A stretch of 64,000 bases of DNA. Source: Sphingobium terrigena. Lineage in GTDB: Bacteria > Pseudomonadota > Alphaproteobacteria > Sphingomonadales > Sphingomonadaceae. Made by a program: the position numbers and the translations under genes. A model generated the notes under the pieces. That model made no database searches. It saw only the letters and a program-made list of their open reading frames with translations, and was not told where the DNA came from. This document shows positions 17,799-25,735 of this stretch, in pieces. The stretch lies in NCBI RefSeq assembly GCF_003591655.1, contig NZ_QVRA01000006.1, positions 124,001 to 188,000 on the forward strand, read 5' to 3'. Each line of letters opens with the position of its first letter. Position 1 is the stretch's first letter.

Positions 17799-18590
17799 TT
17801 ATCGTTCAATCAGCGCGATTTCCCGGCTTTTGGTGATCCAGAATGTGGAAAACACCCACACACCTGCCAGTTCGACCAGCAGCACCACATAATTTTTCTC
17901 CGGGCTGCCGGACAGAAAATGGATCAACAATACGGCCACCGGACAGGCAATCATCAAAATGCCCAGCACGGAGTATATCCGCTTGAAGCGACGCCGGACG
18001 TCGCCATCCTCCATGATCGACAGCGTATCGCCGGACCGGAACACGCAGACATAGGCGATCGCGACAAAGAAGATGACTGCGCTGCTGTAGTGAATCTTGG
18101 CCGTCGTGGTGGCGGCGTGCTCAGGCCAGTCCATCGGGAAGAGTGCGATGCCAATTGCGGCGATTCCCGCAATGTTGAGGGCAACATCCTCCTGCCATGA
18201 ATAGCCTTTGTAAAAATATAGGAACGCACCCACCATCCAGAGTACGCCGACGAATATGTTGCGCGCCGCGCCCGCGCCATAAGCCGACATGCCATCTGCA
18301 ACATGGGAAAAATGATAATAGGCGCTGATCGAGGTCTGCAGATATTCCGGCCCTGCCACTATCCACAATGCAATCGGCAGCAGGAATGCGACCACCGCCA
18401 ATCCCCGGCGCAACATGAAATAGCTGGACGAAATGCTCTCAAACAGATCGTCCACAGTCGACAATGCAGGCGGAACCGCCGGTGGGGCGGCGATGCTCTT
18501 GGAGCCTTCGCCGCCGCCCAATTGTCCGCCCTGCATCTTGACCCGTGCATGACGCCAGGCCAGTTGATCGCGCATATCGTCCGGCTGCAT
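17799..18590 (-). CDS. Uncharacterised multi-pass membrane protein
   Basis: I do not recognise a characterised family. With the ATG at 18588-18590 (AGGGGA upstream) the product has 263 residues: a hydrophilic N-terminus of about 60 residues, then about seven hydrophobic segments (AVVAFLLPIALWIVAG, NIFVGVLWMVGAFLYFY, IAGIAAIGIALF, SSAVIFFVAIAYVCVF, VLGILMIACPVAVLLI, YVVLLVELAGVWVFSTFWI). The arrangement is reminiscent of DUF998-like proteins, with conserved-looking aromatic/His residues (YYHFSH). Base composition is a little lower in GC than its neighbours. It separates tpiA from secG, which are neighbours in many alphaproteobacteria. Confidence 0.75.
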   Translation of the reverse strand: MQPDDMRDQLAWRHARVKMQGGQLGGGEGSKSIAAPPAVPPALSTVDDLFESISSSYFMLRRGLAVVAFLLPIALWIVAGPEYLQTSISAYYHFSHVADGMSAYGAGAARNIFVGVLWMVGAFLYFYKGYSWQEDVALNIAGIAAIGIALFPMDWPEHAATTTAKIHYSSAVIFFVAIAYVCVFRSGDTLSIMEDGDVRRRFKRIYSVLGILMIACPVAVLLIHFLSGSPEKNYVVLLVELAGVWVFSTFWITKSREIALIER

Positions 18591-18665
18591 GGCTATTCCC
18601 CTTTGCACCGATCCTACGCGCTTGCCGATGCAGGGCAATCGGAACTATTACCGTAATGGAATGAT

Positions 18666-19406
18666 CTAGCCAGCCGCCGCGATAATCGGCGCGAACTTGC
18701 CCGCCGTCAGGCTTGCGCCGCCGACCAGCCCGCCATCAACATCAGCAATCGCCATCAATTCCGCCGCATTGTCGCCATTCATCGACCCGCCATAAAGAAT
18801 ACGCATCCCGTGGGCTTGCCCGCCGATCCGGCTGGCCAGCGCATCGCGCAGCGCCCGGTGCATCGCGTCGACCGCCTCCATCGTCGGAATCCGCCCGGTG
18901 CCGATCGCCCAAATGGGTTCATACGCAATCGCCAGCCAATCCGCCGCCGCGCCCTCCGGCAAGGACGCCAGCAACTGCGCGGACACCACCGCTTCGGCAT
19001 CACCCGCGTCGCGCACGTCCAGGCTTTCGCCCACGCACAAGATGACGTTCAGGCCTGCAGCCTTCGCCGCCAGCGCCTTGGCCGCAACGTCGCCATCGCT
19101 CTCGCGCTGGTCCTGCCGCCGTTCGCTATGGCCAACGATCGTCCAGCTGGCCCCCGCTTCGGCCAGCATCGCGCCCGACAGGCAACCGGTATGCGCGCCA
19201 CTGGCGTTCATGTGGCAATCCTGCGCCCCGATAAAGGCGCCGCCCCGAACCTGCGCCGCCGCCGCGATCAATGTCGCGGGTACGCATAGTCCTACATCCA
19301 CCCCCGGATGATCGGCCGCGATGCCGCCTATCGCTTCGACTTCGCCCAGATGGGCCTTCAGGCCATTCATCTTCCAGTTGCCCACGACGAGTTTACGCCT
19401 GTTCAT
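18666..19406 (-). CDS. tpiA: Triosephosphate isomerase
   Basis: TpiA interconverts dihydroxyacetone phosphate and glyceraldehyde 3-phosphate in glycolysis/gluconeogenesis. The 246-residue protein shows the substrate-binding Asn-x-Lys in GNWKMNG (about residues 9-15), catalytic His in IVGHSERR and catalytic Glu in AYEPIWAIGTG, plus the C-terminal phosphate loop LYGGSMN and GGLVGGASL. It is divergent from the ppiD-like gene, with a 169-base gap that must hold both promoters. Confidence 0.97.
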   Translation of the reverse strand: MNRRKLVVGNWKMNGLKAHLGEVEAIGGIAADHPGVDVGLCVPATLIAAAAQVRGGAFIGAQDCHMNASGAHTGCLSGAMLAEAGASWTIVGHSERRQDQRESDGDVAAKALAAKAAGLNVILCVGESLDVRDAGDAEAVVSAQLLASLPEGAAADWLAIAYEPIWAIGTGRIPTMEAVDAMHRALRDALASRIGGQAHGMRILYGGSMNGDNAAELMAIADVDGGLVGGASLTAGKFAPIIAAAG

Positions 19407-19575
19407 GGATTATATTTCCCCATATTTGTTTTTGCTGCACGCCCAGTGGCGATGAACGGGGCGGGTGCATTTGTCCAGACCGGCTACGCCAGACCTTGCA
19501 TGACCGTGGGCGCTTGCCGCCGCGCCTATACCGCCTTAAAGCGACCGCCATCACGCCCGCAGTTCGGACATTTTC

Positions 19576-21528
19576 ATGCTTGCTGTCTTTCGCCGCTTCA
19601 TTCGCTCCAGGTTCGGCGCTGTCTTTGCGATCCTCTTCCTGGCGGTCATCGCCGGTGCCTTCGTTCTGGGCGATCTGTCCAGCGGCCAGTTCGGCAGCAG
19701 CCTGACCGGCGGTGGCGGCACGGCGGCCAAGGCGGGCAGCCACAAGCTGTCGCAGAATGAAGTGCAGGACCGTATCCAGCGCGTCTATGAAAATGCCCGC
19801 AAATCCAATCCCGGCCTGCTGATCAGCGATTTCTTCGCGCAGGGCGGCGCGACACAGGTGTTCGACCAGCTGGTCGCATCCCTCACCCTGCGCGCCTTTG
19901 CCGACGATCAGGACGTGCATATCTCCAAGCGGCTGGTCGATGCACAGATCGCGCAGATCCCCGCTTTTCAGGACGCTGCGGGCAATTTCAGCCAGGATAA
20001 TTTCCGGTCGCTGCTGATCCGCGAACGCATCACCGAACAGGCGCTGCGCGACGATATCAGCCGCGAAATCCTCCAGCGCCAATTGCTGGGTCCGGTGGGT
20101 CTGGGTGTCAAGCTCTCCGACTCTCTGGTGCTGCCCTATGCCTCGCTGCTGCTCGAAGCGCGTCAGGGTACGATCGCCGCGATTCCGGCGGTCGCCTTCC
20201 TTGACGACAAGGCACCGACAGACGCGCAACTGGCCGATTATTACAAGCGCAACGCCGACCGCTTCACCATCCCCGAACAGCGCCGCATCCGCTATGCCGT
20301 GATCGACGCGCAGCGTTTCGCGCAGGCCTCACAGCCGAGCGACGCGGAAATCGCTGCCGCCTATAATCAGAACAAGGCCGCCTATGCCGCCAGACAAAGC
20401 CGCAGCGTCGAGCAACTGGTGTTGCCGACGCAGGCAGCGGCCAAGGCAATTGCCGATCAGGTCAAGGGCGGCACATCGCTGTCCGCCGCGGCAAAGGGCG
20501 CTGGCCTTGAAGCACTGGCGCTGGCCGACCAGAGCCAGGCCGCCCTCACCGCATCGGCGGGCAAGGCGATTGCCGACGCCGCCTTTGCCGCCAGGCAGGG
20601 CGATCTGGTCGGTCCCGTGCGCGGATCGCTGGGCTGGGTCGTGCTGCGCGTCACCGCGATCACCGAAACGCCCGCCCGCCCGCTCGCCTCTGTGCGTGGC
20701 GAACTGGTCGAGACGCTGCGCGCGCAAAAGGAAAAGACGCTGCTGACCGAATTGACCGGCAAGCTGGAAGACCAGATTGCCGATGGCGGCACGTTCGAGG
20801 AAGTGGTCAAAGATAATGGCCTGAAACTCGAAACCAGCCCGCTGCTGCTCGCCACCGGCAAGCAGGTCGAGGATTCGGCCTATGTCCCCTCCGCTGACCT
20901 GCAACCCCTGGTCGCCCCCGCCTTCGCGATGAACGCGGACGATGATGCGCAGCTGGTGCCGATCACCCCGGACAAGCGCTATGCGCTGATCGCCCCCACT
21001 GACATCGTCGCCGCCGCCCCGCCGCCGCTGGCCAAGGTCAAGCCGCTGGTTCAGGCGCAGTACAAGCTCAATCAGGGTAATGAAAAAGCCAAGAAGGTCG
21101 CGGAGGATATCCGGGCCAAGGTCGCCAAGGGCATGAAGCTGGCCGATGCCGTCGCGGCTGTCGGCGTCAAGCTGCCCGCGCCGCAGGTGCTGGGCGGCCG
21201 CCGCGCCGACATCATGCGTGGCGAGCAGCGTCCCCCCGCCGAAGTCGCCATCCTCTTTTCGATGGCGGCGAACACGGTCAAGACGCTCCCCATAGGGCAG
21301 GATCGCGGCACCTTCGTGGTGCAATTGAACGCCATCCAACGCGGCGATGCCAAGGGTCAGCCCGAACTGTTGAAGCAGGTGCGCGACCAGCTCGGCGAGG
21401 TTGTCGGCCAGGAATATGGCCAGCAATTTGAGCGCGCGGTCGAAAAGGAACTGGGCGTGACCCGCAATGCCAAGGCCGTGGCAGACGCCCGCTCGGCGCT
21501 GACCGCCACCAACAGCGGCGGGCAGTAA
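19576..21528 (+). CDS. ppiD: Inner-membrane-anchored peptidyl-prolyl isomerase, PpiD-like
   Basis: PpiD is a periplasmic chaperone anchored in the inner membrane near the Sec translocon. The 650-residue product has one N-terminal membrane anchor (FGAVFAILFLAVIAGAFVLG, residues about 13-32). A SurA_N/SurA-like chaperone domain and a parvulin-type PpiC region follow (about residues 250-370, with QGDLVGPVRGSLGWVVLRV in the central fold). A C-terminal helical chaperone region completes it. It is one base away from trpE (TAA, one base, ATG), so the two are co-transcribed and probably translationally coupled. Confidence 0.88.
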   Translation: MLAVFRRFIRSRFGAVFAILFLAVIAGAFVLGDLSSGQFGSSLTGGGGTAAKAGSHKLSQNEVQDRIQRVYENARKSNPGLLISDFFAQGGATQVFDQLVASLTLRAFADDQDVHISKRLVDAQIAQIPAFQDAAGNFSQDNFRSLLIRERITEQALRDDISREILQRQLLGPVGLGVKLSDSLVLPYASLLLEARQGTIAAIPAVAFLDDKAPTDAQLADYYKRNADRFTIPEQRRIRYAVIDAQRFAQASQPSDAEIAAAYNQNKAAYAARQSRSVEQLVLPTQAAAKAIADQVKGGTSLSAAAKGAGLEALALADQSQAALTASAGKAIADAAFAARQGDLVGPVRGSLGWVVLRVTAITETPARPLASVRGELVETLRAQKEKTLLTELTGKLEDQIADGGTFEEVVKDNGLKLETSPLLLATGKQVEDSAYVPSADLQPLVAPAFAMNADDDAQLVPITPDKRYALIAPTDIVAAAPPPLAKVKPLVQAQYKLNQGNEKAKKVAEDIRAKVAKGMKLADAVAAVGVKLPAPQVLGGRRADIMRGEQRPPAEVAILFSMAANTVKTLPIGQDRGTFVVQLNAIQRGDAKGQPELLKQVRDQLGEVVGQEYGQQFERAVEKELGVTRNAKAVADARSALTATNSGGQ

Positions 21529-21529
21529 T

Positions 21530-23047
21530 ATGGGCGCGACGGGCGGGGACGGCATCGCTTCGGCGCGCGCGGCGCTGGCGCGGGGCGAATCGGCATTGGT
21601 ATGGCGGCGGCAGATTGCCGACACCGACACGCCGATATCCGCCGCGCTCAAATTGTTCGAGCCAGATCGCGGCGACTTCCTGCTGGAATCGGTGGAGGGC
21701 GGCGCGGTGCGTGGCCGCCACAGCCTGATCGGCCTGGCCCCCGACCTCCTGTTCCGCGCCGATGGCAACATGGCCCAGATCAACCGCCAATGGGCAACCG
21801 ACCGCAATGCGTTCGAGCCGCTGGAAGCCGACGCGCTGACCGCGCTGCGGTCGCTGGTGGCCGAATGTCGCGCAGAACTCGATCCCGCTCTGCCCGCAGC
21901 GCTCGCCTGCCTGGTCGGCTATTTCGGCTATGAGACGGTCGGGTTGGTCGAAAAACTGCCCCGTCCTGCCCCCAATCCCATCGCCCTGCCCGACATGCTG
22001 TTCGTTCGCCCGACCGTGATCCTGGTGTTCGACCGGCTGGCCGATGCCCTCTATCTGGTCGCGCCGGTGTGGAAGGGCAGCTTTGCCGACCCCGAAAAGG
22101 CAATCGACGAAGCGCTCGAACGCATCGACGCCACCGCCGCGCGCCTCGCCGCCCCGCTGCCCGCCACGCCCCCACCGGCGGACATGGCCGACATCGCGGT
22201 CACCCCGGTGCTGGAGCCGGGCCGCTATGCCGCCATGGTGACCAAGGCCAAGGATTATATCGTCGCGGGCGACATTTTTCAGGTCGTGCTGGCGCAGCGT
22301 TTCACCAGCCCCTTCACATTGCCACCCATTGCGCTTTATCGCGCGCTGCGGCGGATCAATCCCTCGCCCTTCCTCTATTATCTCGACCTGCCCGGCTTCG
22401 CGCTGATCGGCTCGTCGCCTGAGATATTGGTCCGCGCCCGCGACGGCGAAGTCACGATCCGCCCGATCGCTGGCACCCGCCCACGTGGGCGTAATGCGGT
22501 GGAGGACGCCGCCAACCGCGTAAGCCTGCTGTCCGACCCCAAGGAACGCGCCGAACATCTGATGCTGCTGGACCTTGGCCGCAACGATGTCGGCCGCGTT
22601 GCGACCGCTGGCAGCGTGACCGTGACCGACAGCTACAGCGTCGAATTTTACAGCCATGTCATGCACATCGTCTCCAACGTCGTCGGCCAGCTATCGCCGG
22701 ACAAGGACGCGATCGACGCGCTGTTCGCAGGCTTCCCAGCGGGGACGGTATCAGGCGCACCCAAGGTCCGCGCGTGCGAGATCATCGCCGAACTGGAACC
22801 CGAAACCCGCGGCGCCTATGCGGGCGGGGTCGGCTATTTCGGCCCGGACGGCAATATGGACAGTTGCATTGTGCTCCGCACCGCCGTCCTGAAAGACGGC
22901 GTCATGCACGTACAGGCAGGCGCAGGCATCGTCGCCGATTCCACCCCCGAATATGAACAGCGCGAATGCGAAGCCAAAAGCGGCGCGCTACTGGCAGCCG
23001 CACGCGAAGCCGTAGCGCTGGCGCGCGAAAGCGGCTTCGGCCAGTAA
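21530..23047 (+). CDS. trpE: Anthranilate synthase component I
   Basis: TrpE converts chorismate to anthranilate, the first step of tryptophan synthesis, with ammonia supplied by a TrpG partner. The 505-residue protein has the chorismate-binding motifs: the SLIGLAPDLLFRADG region for tryptophan feedback binding, IFQVVLAQRF, SSPEILVRARDGEVTIRPIAGTRPRG, LLDLGRNDVGRVA and FPAGTVSGAPKVRACEII. It follows the ppiD-like gene closely. Directly after the stop comes a large palindromic element and a gene on the other strand, so no trpG/trpD is present here, unlike operons where trpE leads trpGDC. Confidence 0.95.
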   Translation: MGATGGDGIASARAALARGESALVWRRQIADTDTPISAALKLFEPDRGDFLLESVEGGAVRGRHSLIGLAPDLLFRADGNMAQINRQWATDRNAFEPLEADALTALRSLVAECRAELDPALPAALACLVGYFGYETVGLVEKLPRPAPNPIALPDMLFVRPTVILVFDRLADALYLVAPVWKGSFADPEKAIDEALERIDATAARLAAPLPATPPPADMADIAVTPVLEPGRYAAMVTKAKDYIVAGDIFQVVLAQRFTSPFTLPPIALYRALRRINPSPFLYYLDLPGFALIGSSPEILVRARDGEVTIRPIAGTRPRGRNAVEDAANRVSLLSDPKERAEHLMLLDLGRNDVGRVATAGSVTVTDSYSVEFYSHVMHIVSNVVGQLSPDKDAIDALFAGFPAGTVSGAPKVRACEIIAELEPETRGAYAGGVGYFGPDGNMDSCIVLRTAVLKDGVMHVQAGAGIVADSTPEYEQRECEAKSGALLAAAREAVALARESGFGQ

Positions 23048-23049
23048 AT

Positions 23050-23182
23050 TCCTCCCCAAGCTCGTCTTGGGGAGGTGGCAGCGCGCAGCGCTGACGGAGG
23101 GGCAATGGCGCAACGTCGCGCCACTGCCCCTCCGTCTGGCCTTCGGCCATCCACCTCCCCATCGCTACGCGACAGGGAGGAT
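23050..23182. repeat. Large multi-arm palindromic element after trpE
   Basis: Nested inverted repeats fill this gap: hairpin CTCCCCAAG-ctcgt-CTTGGGGAG (23053-23075), a long middle arm TGACGGAGGGGCA with TGCCCCTCCGTC (about 23092-23135), a TGGCcttcgGCCA hairpin and a closing CTCCCC...GGGAG hairpin. GTGG near 23074 and CCAC near 23151 pair across. The element is larger than the CGTCAT-ended family. It may act as terminator or mRNA stabiliser for the ppiD-trpE transcript. Confidence 0.75.
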
Positions 23183-23186
23183 CACT

Positions 23187-23911
23187 CTACCGACACGCCC
23201 GCCACCCGGTCGCACCGCGTGCCGCCTGATCCAGATGGAAATGATCGCGGTGCGCCTTGTTATAATCGGGCGACAGCGCGGTCGAAAACAGGTCGCACGC
23301 CCCATCCCGCACCGCGCGCAGAAATTCGGCATCGCTTGCCTTGCCATCCCAGTCGTTCAGCACGCTCACCTGCCGCCCGTCCGCCAATATGAAGGCGGAA
23401 ATGTCGATCGCATCCGCAGTCGCATGTTCGCTGAAGTCGCCAGCGCTGCGCCCGTACATGCGCCGACAGCTATAGCTGCAAAGTGCCGCAGTGACGCAAC
23501 CGGCTGGCCATAGATGCGCTGCGCGGCAGGCTGCACCACCTGCCACTCCCACAGCTTGAGCGCCGCGACCACCGGGCAGGAAGGCGCCACCGCCGCCGGG
23601 GACAGGGCCACCGCCCCGCGCTCCGCCTTCAGCCGCACCGCATCGTCATAAACGCACTGTCCCGTCCCGCCCGGCTGCATCGCACTATAGGCCACCCCCG
23701 CCCGCTCCAGCAGCGCCAGGCATTGCGCCCGCTCCCCCGTTAGCGCCGCCAGCTTGCGCCCGGTGAACAGCCCGATCGGCTGATCCAGGTCGATATCGGT
23801 CCAGGGCAAATCCTGCGGCCTTTGCCGCATCACGGCATAGCCCAGAAGAGTCAGACACAACAGGCCGCCCCATAACAGGCAGCGGCGCAATATCAGGTGA
23901 AGGCGTCGCAT
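23187..23911 (-). pseudogene. Extensin-like family protein, frameshifted
   Basis: The 5' frame (start ATG 23909-23911) encodes an N-terminal membrane anchor (LLWGGLLCLTLLGYAV) and the first part of an extensin-like C-terminal domain (CLALLERAGVAYSAM, CPVVAALKLWEWQVVQPAAQ, ...VASLRHF). Then the match jumps frame near 23479-23483 and continues in the next frame as SYSCRRMYGRSAGDFSEHATADAIDISAF..., ending with SPDYNKAHRDHFHLDQ and a stop at 23187. Family members read RHFGSYSCRR here, so one G appears missing (CACTTTGCAGC instead of CACTTTGGCAGC). This is a mutation or a sequencing error. Both halves keep normal codon use. It starts 3 bases after the Nudix gene. Confidence 0.85.
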
Positions 23912-23914
23912 CCC

Positions 23915-24697
23915 CTAACCACGCCGGGCCTGCCGTAAAGGTTCCGACGTAACGGGATAACCCAGATGATCGGGGATGCACAAATGCCGCTCCCCATCGC
24001 GATCCTCCAGCCATGGCCGCACCTTCTCCACCGGATGGGCGGCGGCATGGGCGACCAGATCGGCATGACTTCCCGCCAGCGCCAGCCGCTCCAGATTACG
24101 CCGGGTGGGGAAGATGACATGCCCCTCCCCCGCATCGCACCGCGCCAGCGTCGCTGCCGCACTGCTCCAGAACAGATGCACATTCTCGGTCGCGTCGGCG
24201 ATCGCCTCCTGCCCGTCAGGCGCGCGGGCGAGGTAGAAGCGCGTATCATAGACCCGGATCGCCTTCTCGAACGGCGCGGGGTGCCAGCGGGCAAAGGGCG
24301 TCAATGCGTCAAGCGCCAGCCCCAGCCCATGCGCCTCAAGCAGATCCCCCAGCATCGTCCCATCCAGCAAGCCCTGCCGGATCGAGACCACCACCGCGCC
24401 ATCGACCGCGCCCGCATGTCCCCCATTCAGGCCCACCCCCAGCCCGCTTTCCTCGATCGTCTCGCGAATCGCCGCGATCCGCGCCGCCGCCTCGTCAATC
24501 TCCAGACCATGGTCGATCCGCGCCGCAAGCTGCCGGTCATGCGCATCCACGCCCCCGCCGGGAAACACCAGCGCGCCCGCAGCAAAGGCCATGGTCGACG
24601 CCCGCTCCATCATCAAAATGTCGGGCGGCCCATCGGGTCGGTCCCGCACGATCACCACCGTCGCGGCGGGGCGACCTGCATCATCCTCTATCGTCAT
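23915..24697 (-). CDS. Nudix hydrolase (NUDT19-like)
   Basis: The 260-residue protein has a Nudix fold: a first strand ATVVIVRD, a FPGGGVDAHD start of the Nudix box, and after an insertion of about 20 residues the helix AAIRETIEESGLGVG carrying the REx2EE metal-binding residues. The split box with an insertion and the later HWxxP-like ARWHPAPFEKAIRVYDTRFYLA segment resemble the NUDT19/RP2p group, some of which act on CoA derivatives. The substrate here is inferred only loosely. It overlaps none of its neighbours, and the extensin-like gene follows after 3 bases, so they share a transcript. Confidence 0.83.
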   Translation of the reverse strand: MTIEDDAGRPAATVVIVRDRPDGPPDILMMERASTMAFAAGALVFPGGGVDAHDRQLAARIDHGLEIDEAAARIAAIRETIEESGLGVGLNGGHAGAVDGAVVVSIRQGLLDGTMLGDLLEAHGLGLALDALTPFARWHPAPFEKAIRVYDTRFYLARAPDGQEAIADATENVHLFWSSAAATLARCDAGEGHVIFPTRRNLERLALAGSHADLVAHAAAHPVEKVRPWLEDRDGERHLCIPDHLGYPVTSEPLRQARRG

Positions 24698-24752
24698 GTC
24701 CTTGCTCTAGGCGCAGCTGCGCCCACCGGTAAAGCCCGCCGCAGCGATCCCA

Positions 24753-25628
24753 TCACCCCGCCTGCGCCAGTTCCAGAAACTGGCGCAATGTCGGCGTCTC
24801 ATCGTCCCGCCGCCACGCCAGCCCGGTTTCCAGCATGGGCGCGTCGCCCAGATCGGCATAAACCACCCCCGCCCGCGCCAGATTGCGCAGCGACGCCGGG
24901 ACCAGCGCAATCCCCAGCCCCGCCGACACCAGGCTGATGATCGTCTGCATCTGGATCGCCTGCTGCACGATATTGGCCTGCCCGCCCCGCGCCGCATAAT
25001 AGCCAGTGACCAGATCGTGGAAGGCAGGTGCCACCGCGCGCGGGAACAGGATCAGCGGCAGCGACACGATGGCCTCCGCGTCGATCGTTCCCGCCTCCAC
25101 CCATTGCTCCGGCAGCGCCGCAACCAGCGGTTCGCGGATCAACCGGCGGTAACAAAGCTCCGGCGGCAGGGGTGTGTCGGCAGGCGGGATCAATATGCCC
25201 GCATGGGCCTGCCCCGCCAGCAAGGCGGGTATCTGCACATCGCTGGTCGCTTCGGTCAGGCGGATTTCGACCTGCGGGAACAGCGCCGCATAGCGCCGCA
25301 CCAGCGCGGGCAGGACGCTATAATCGGCGGTGCTGACGAAGGACAAGGCCAGATGCCCGGCCCGCCCTTCCCGCAACTGCCGCGCGGCTTCGGGCAGCGC
25401 GTCGATCGCCGCGATAGCAGGCCGCACCTGCTCCAGCCATTGCGCCCCGAACGGCGTCAGCGCCACCCGTCGCTTGGTCCGCGCAAACAGCGCCGCGCCC
25501 AGTTCGCGCTCCAGCATCAGGATCGACTGGCTCAGCGGCGGCTGGGTCATGTGCAGCCGTTCCGCCGCCTGCCCGAAATGCAGCGTGTCGGCGACCGTGA
25601 CAAAATGCCGCAACTGGCGAATATCCAT
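24753..25628 (-). CDS. LysR-family transcriptional regulator, divergent from ilvD
   Basis: The 291-residue protein has the LysR winged helix-turn-helix at residues 1-60 (MDIRQLRHFVTVADTLHFGQAAERL, then TQPPLSQSI..LE) and a periplasmic-binding-protein-like effector domain. It is transcribed divergently from ilvD across a 107-base gap. In Caulobacter crescentus a LysR regulator, IlvR, is divergent from and activates ilvD, so control of ilvD by this protein is a reasonable inference. The AT-rich stretch around 25660-25680 could hold the operator, but I cannot assign exact sites. Confidence 0.88.
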   Translation of the reverse strand: MDIRQLRHFVTVADTLHFGQAAERLHMTQPPLSQSILMLERELGAALFARTKRRVALTPFGAQWLEQVRPAIAAIDALPEAARQLREGRAGHLALSFVSTADYSVLPALVRRYAALFPQVEIRLTEATSDVQIPALLAGQAHAGILIPPADTPLPPELCYRRLIREPLVAALPEQWVEAGTIDAEAIVSLPLILFPRAVAPAFHDLVTGYYAARGGQANIVQQAIQMQTIISLVSAGLGIALVPASLRNLARAGVVYADLGDAPMLETGLAWRRDDETPTLRQFLELAQAG

Positions 25629-25735
25629 CTTTCATATGTCCTGCGACCTAATAGGCCATCAATAATATATTTCACACCCAATCCCAACGGGTATAGAGCG
25701 GACCCAAGAGGATTATCTTTTCAGGGACACTGACC

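Noticed and set aside
23470-23490. Programmed ribosomal frameshift in the extensin-like gene
   Set aside because: The site lacks a canonical slippery heptamer and stimulatory structure, and the domain is not known to be frameshifted. A deletion or sequence error explains it better.
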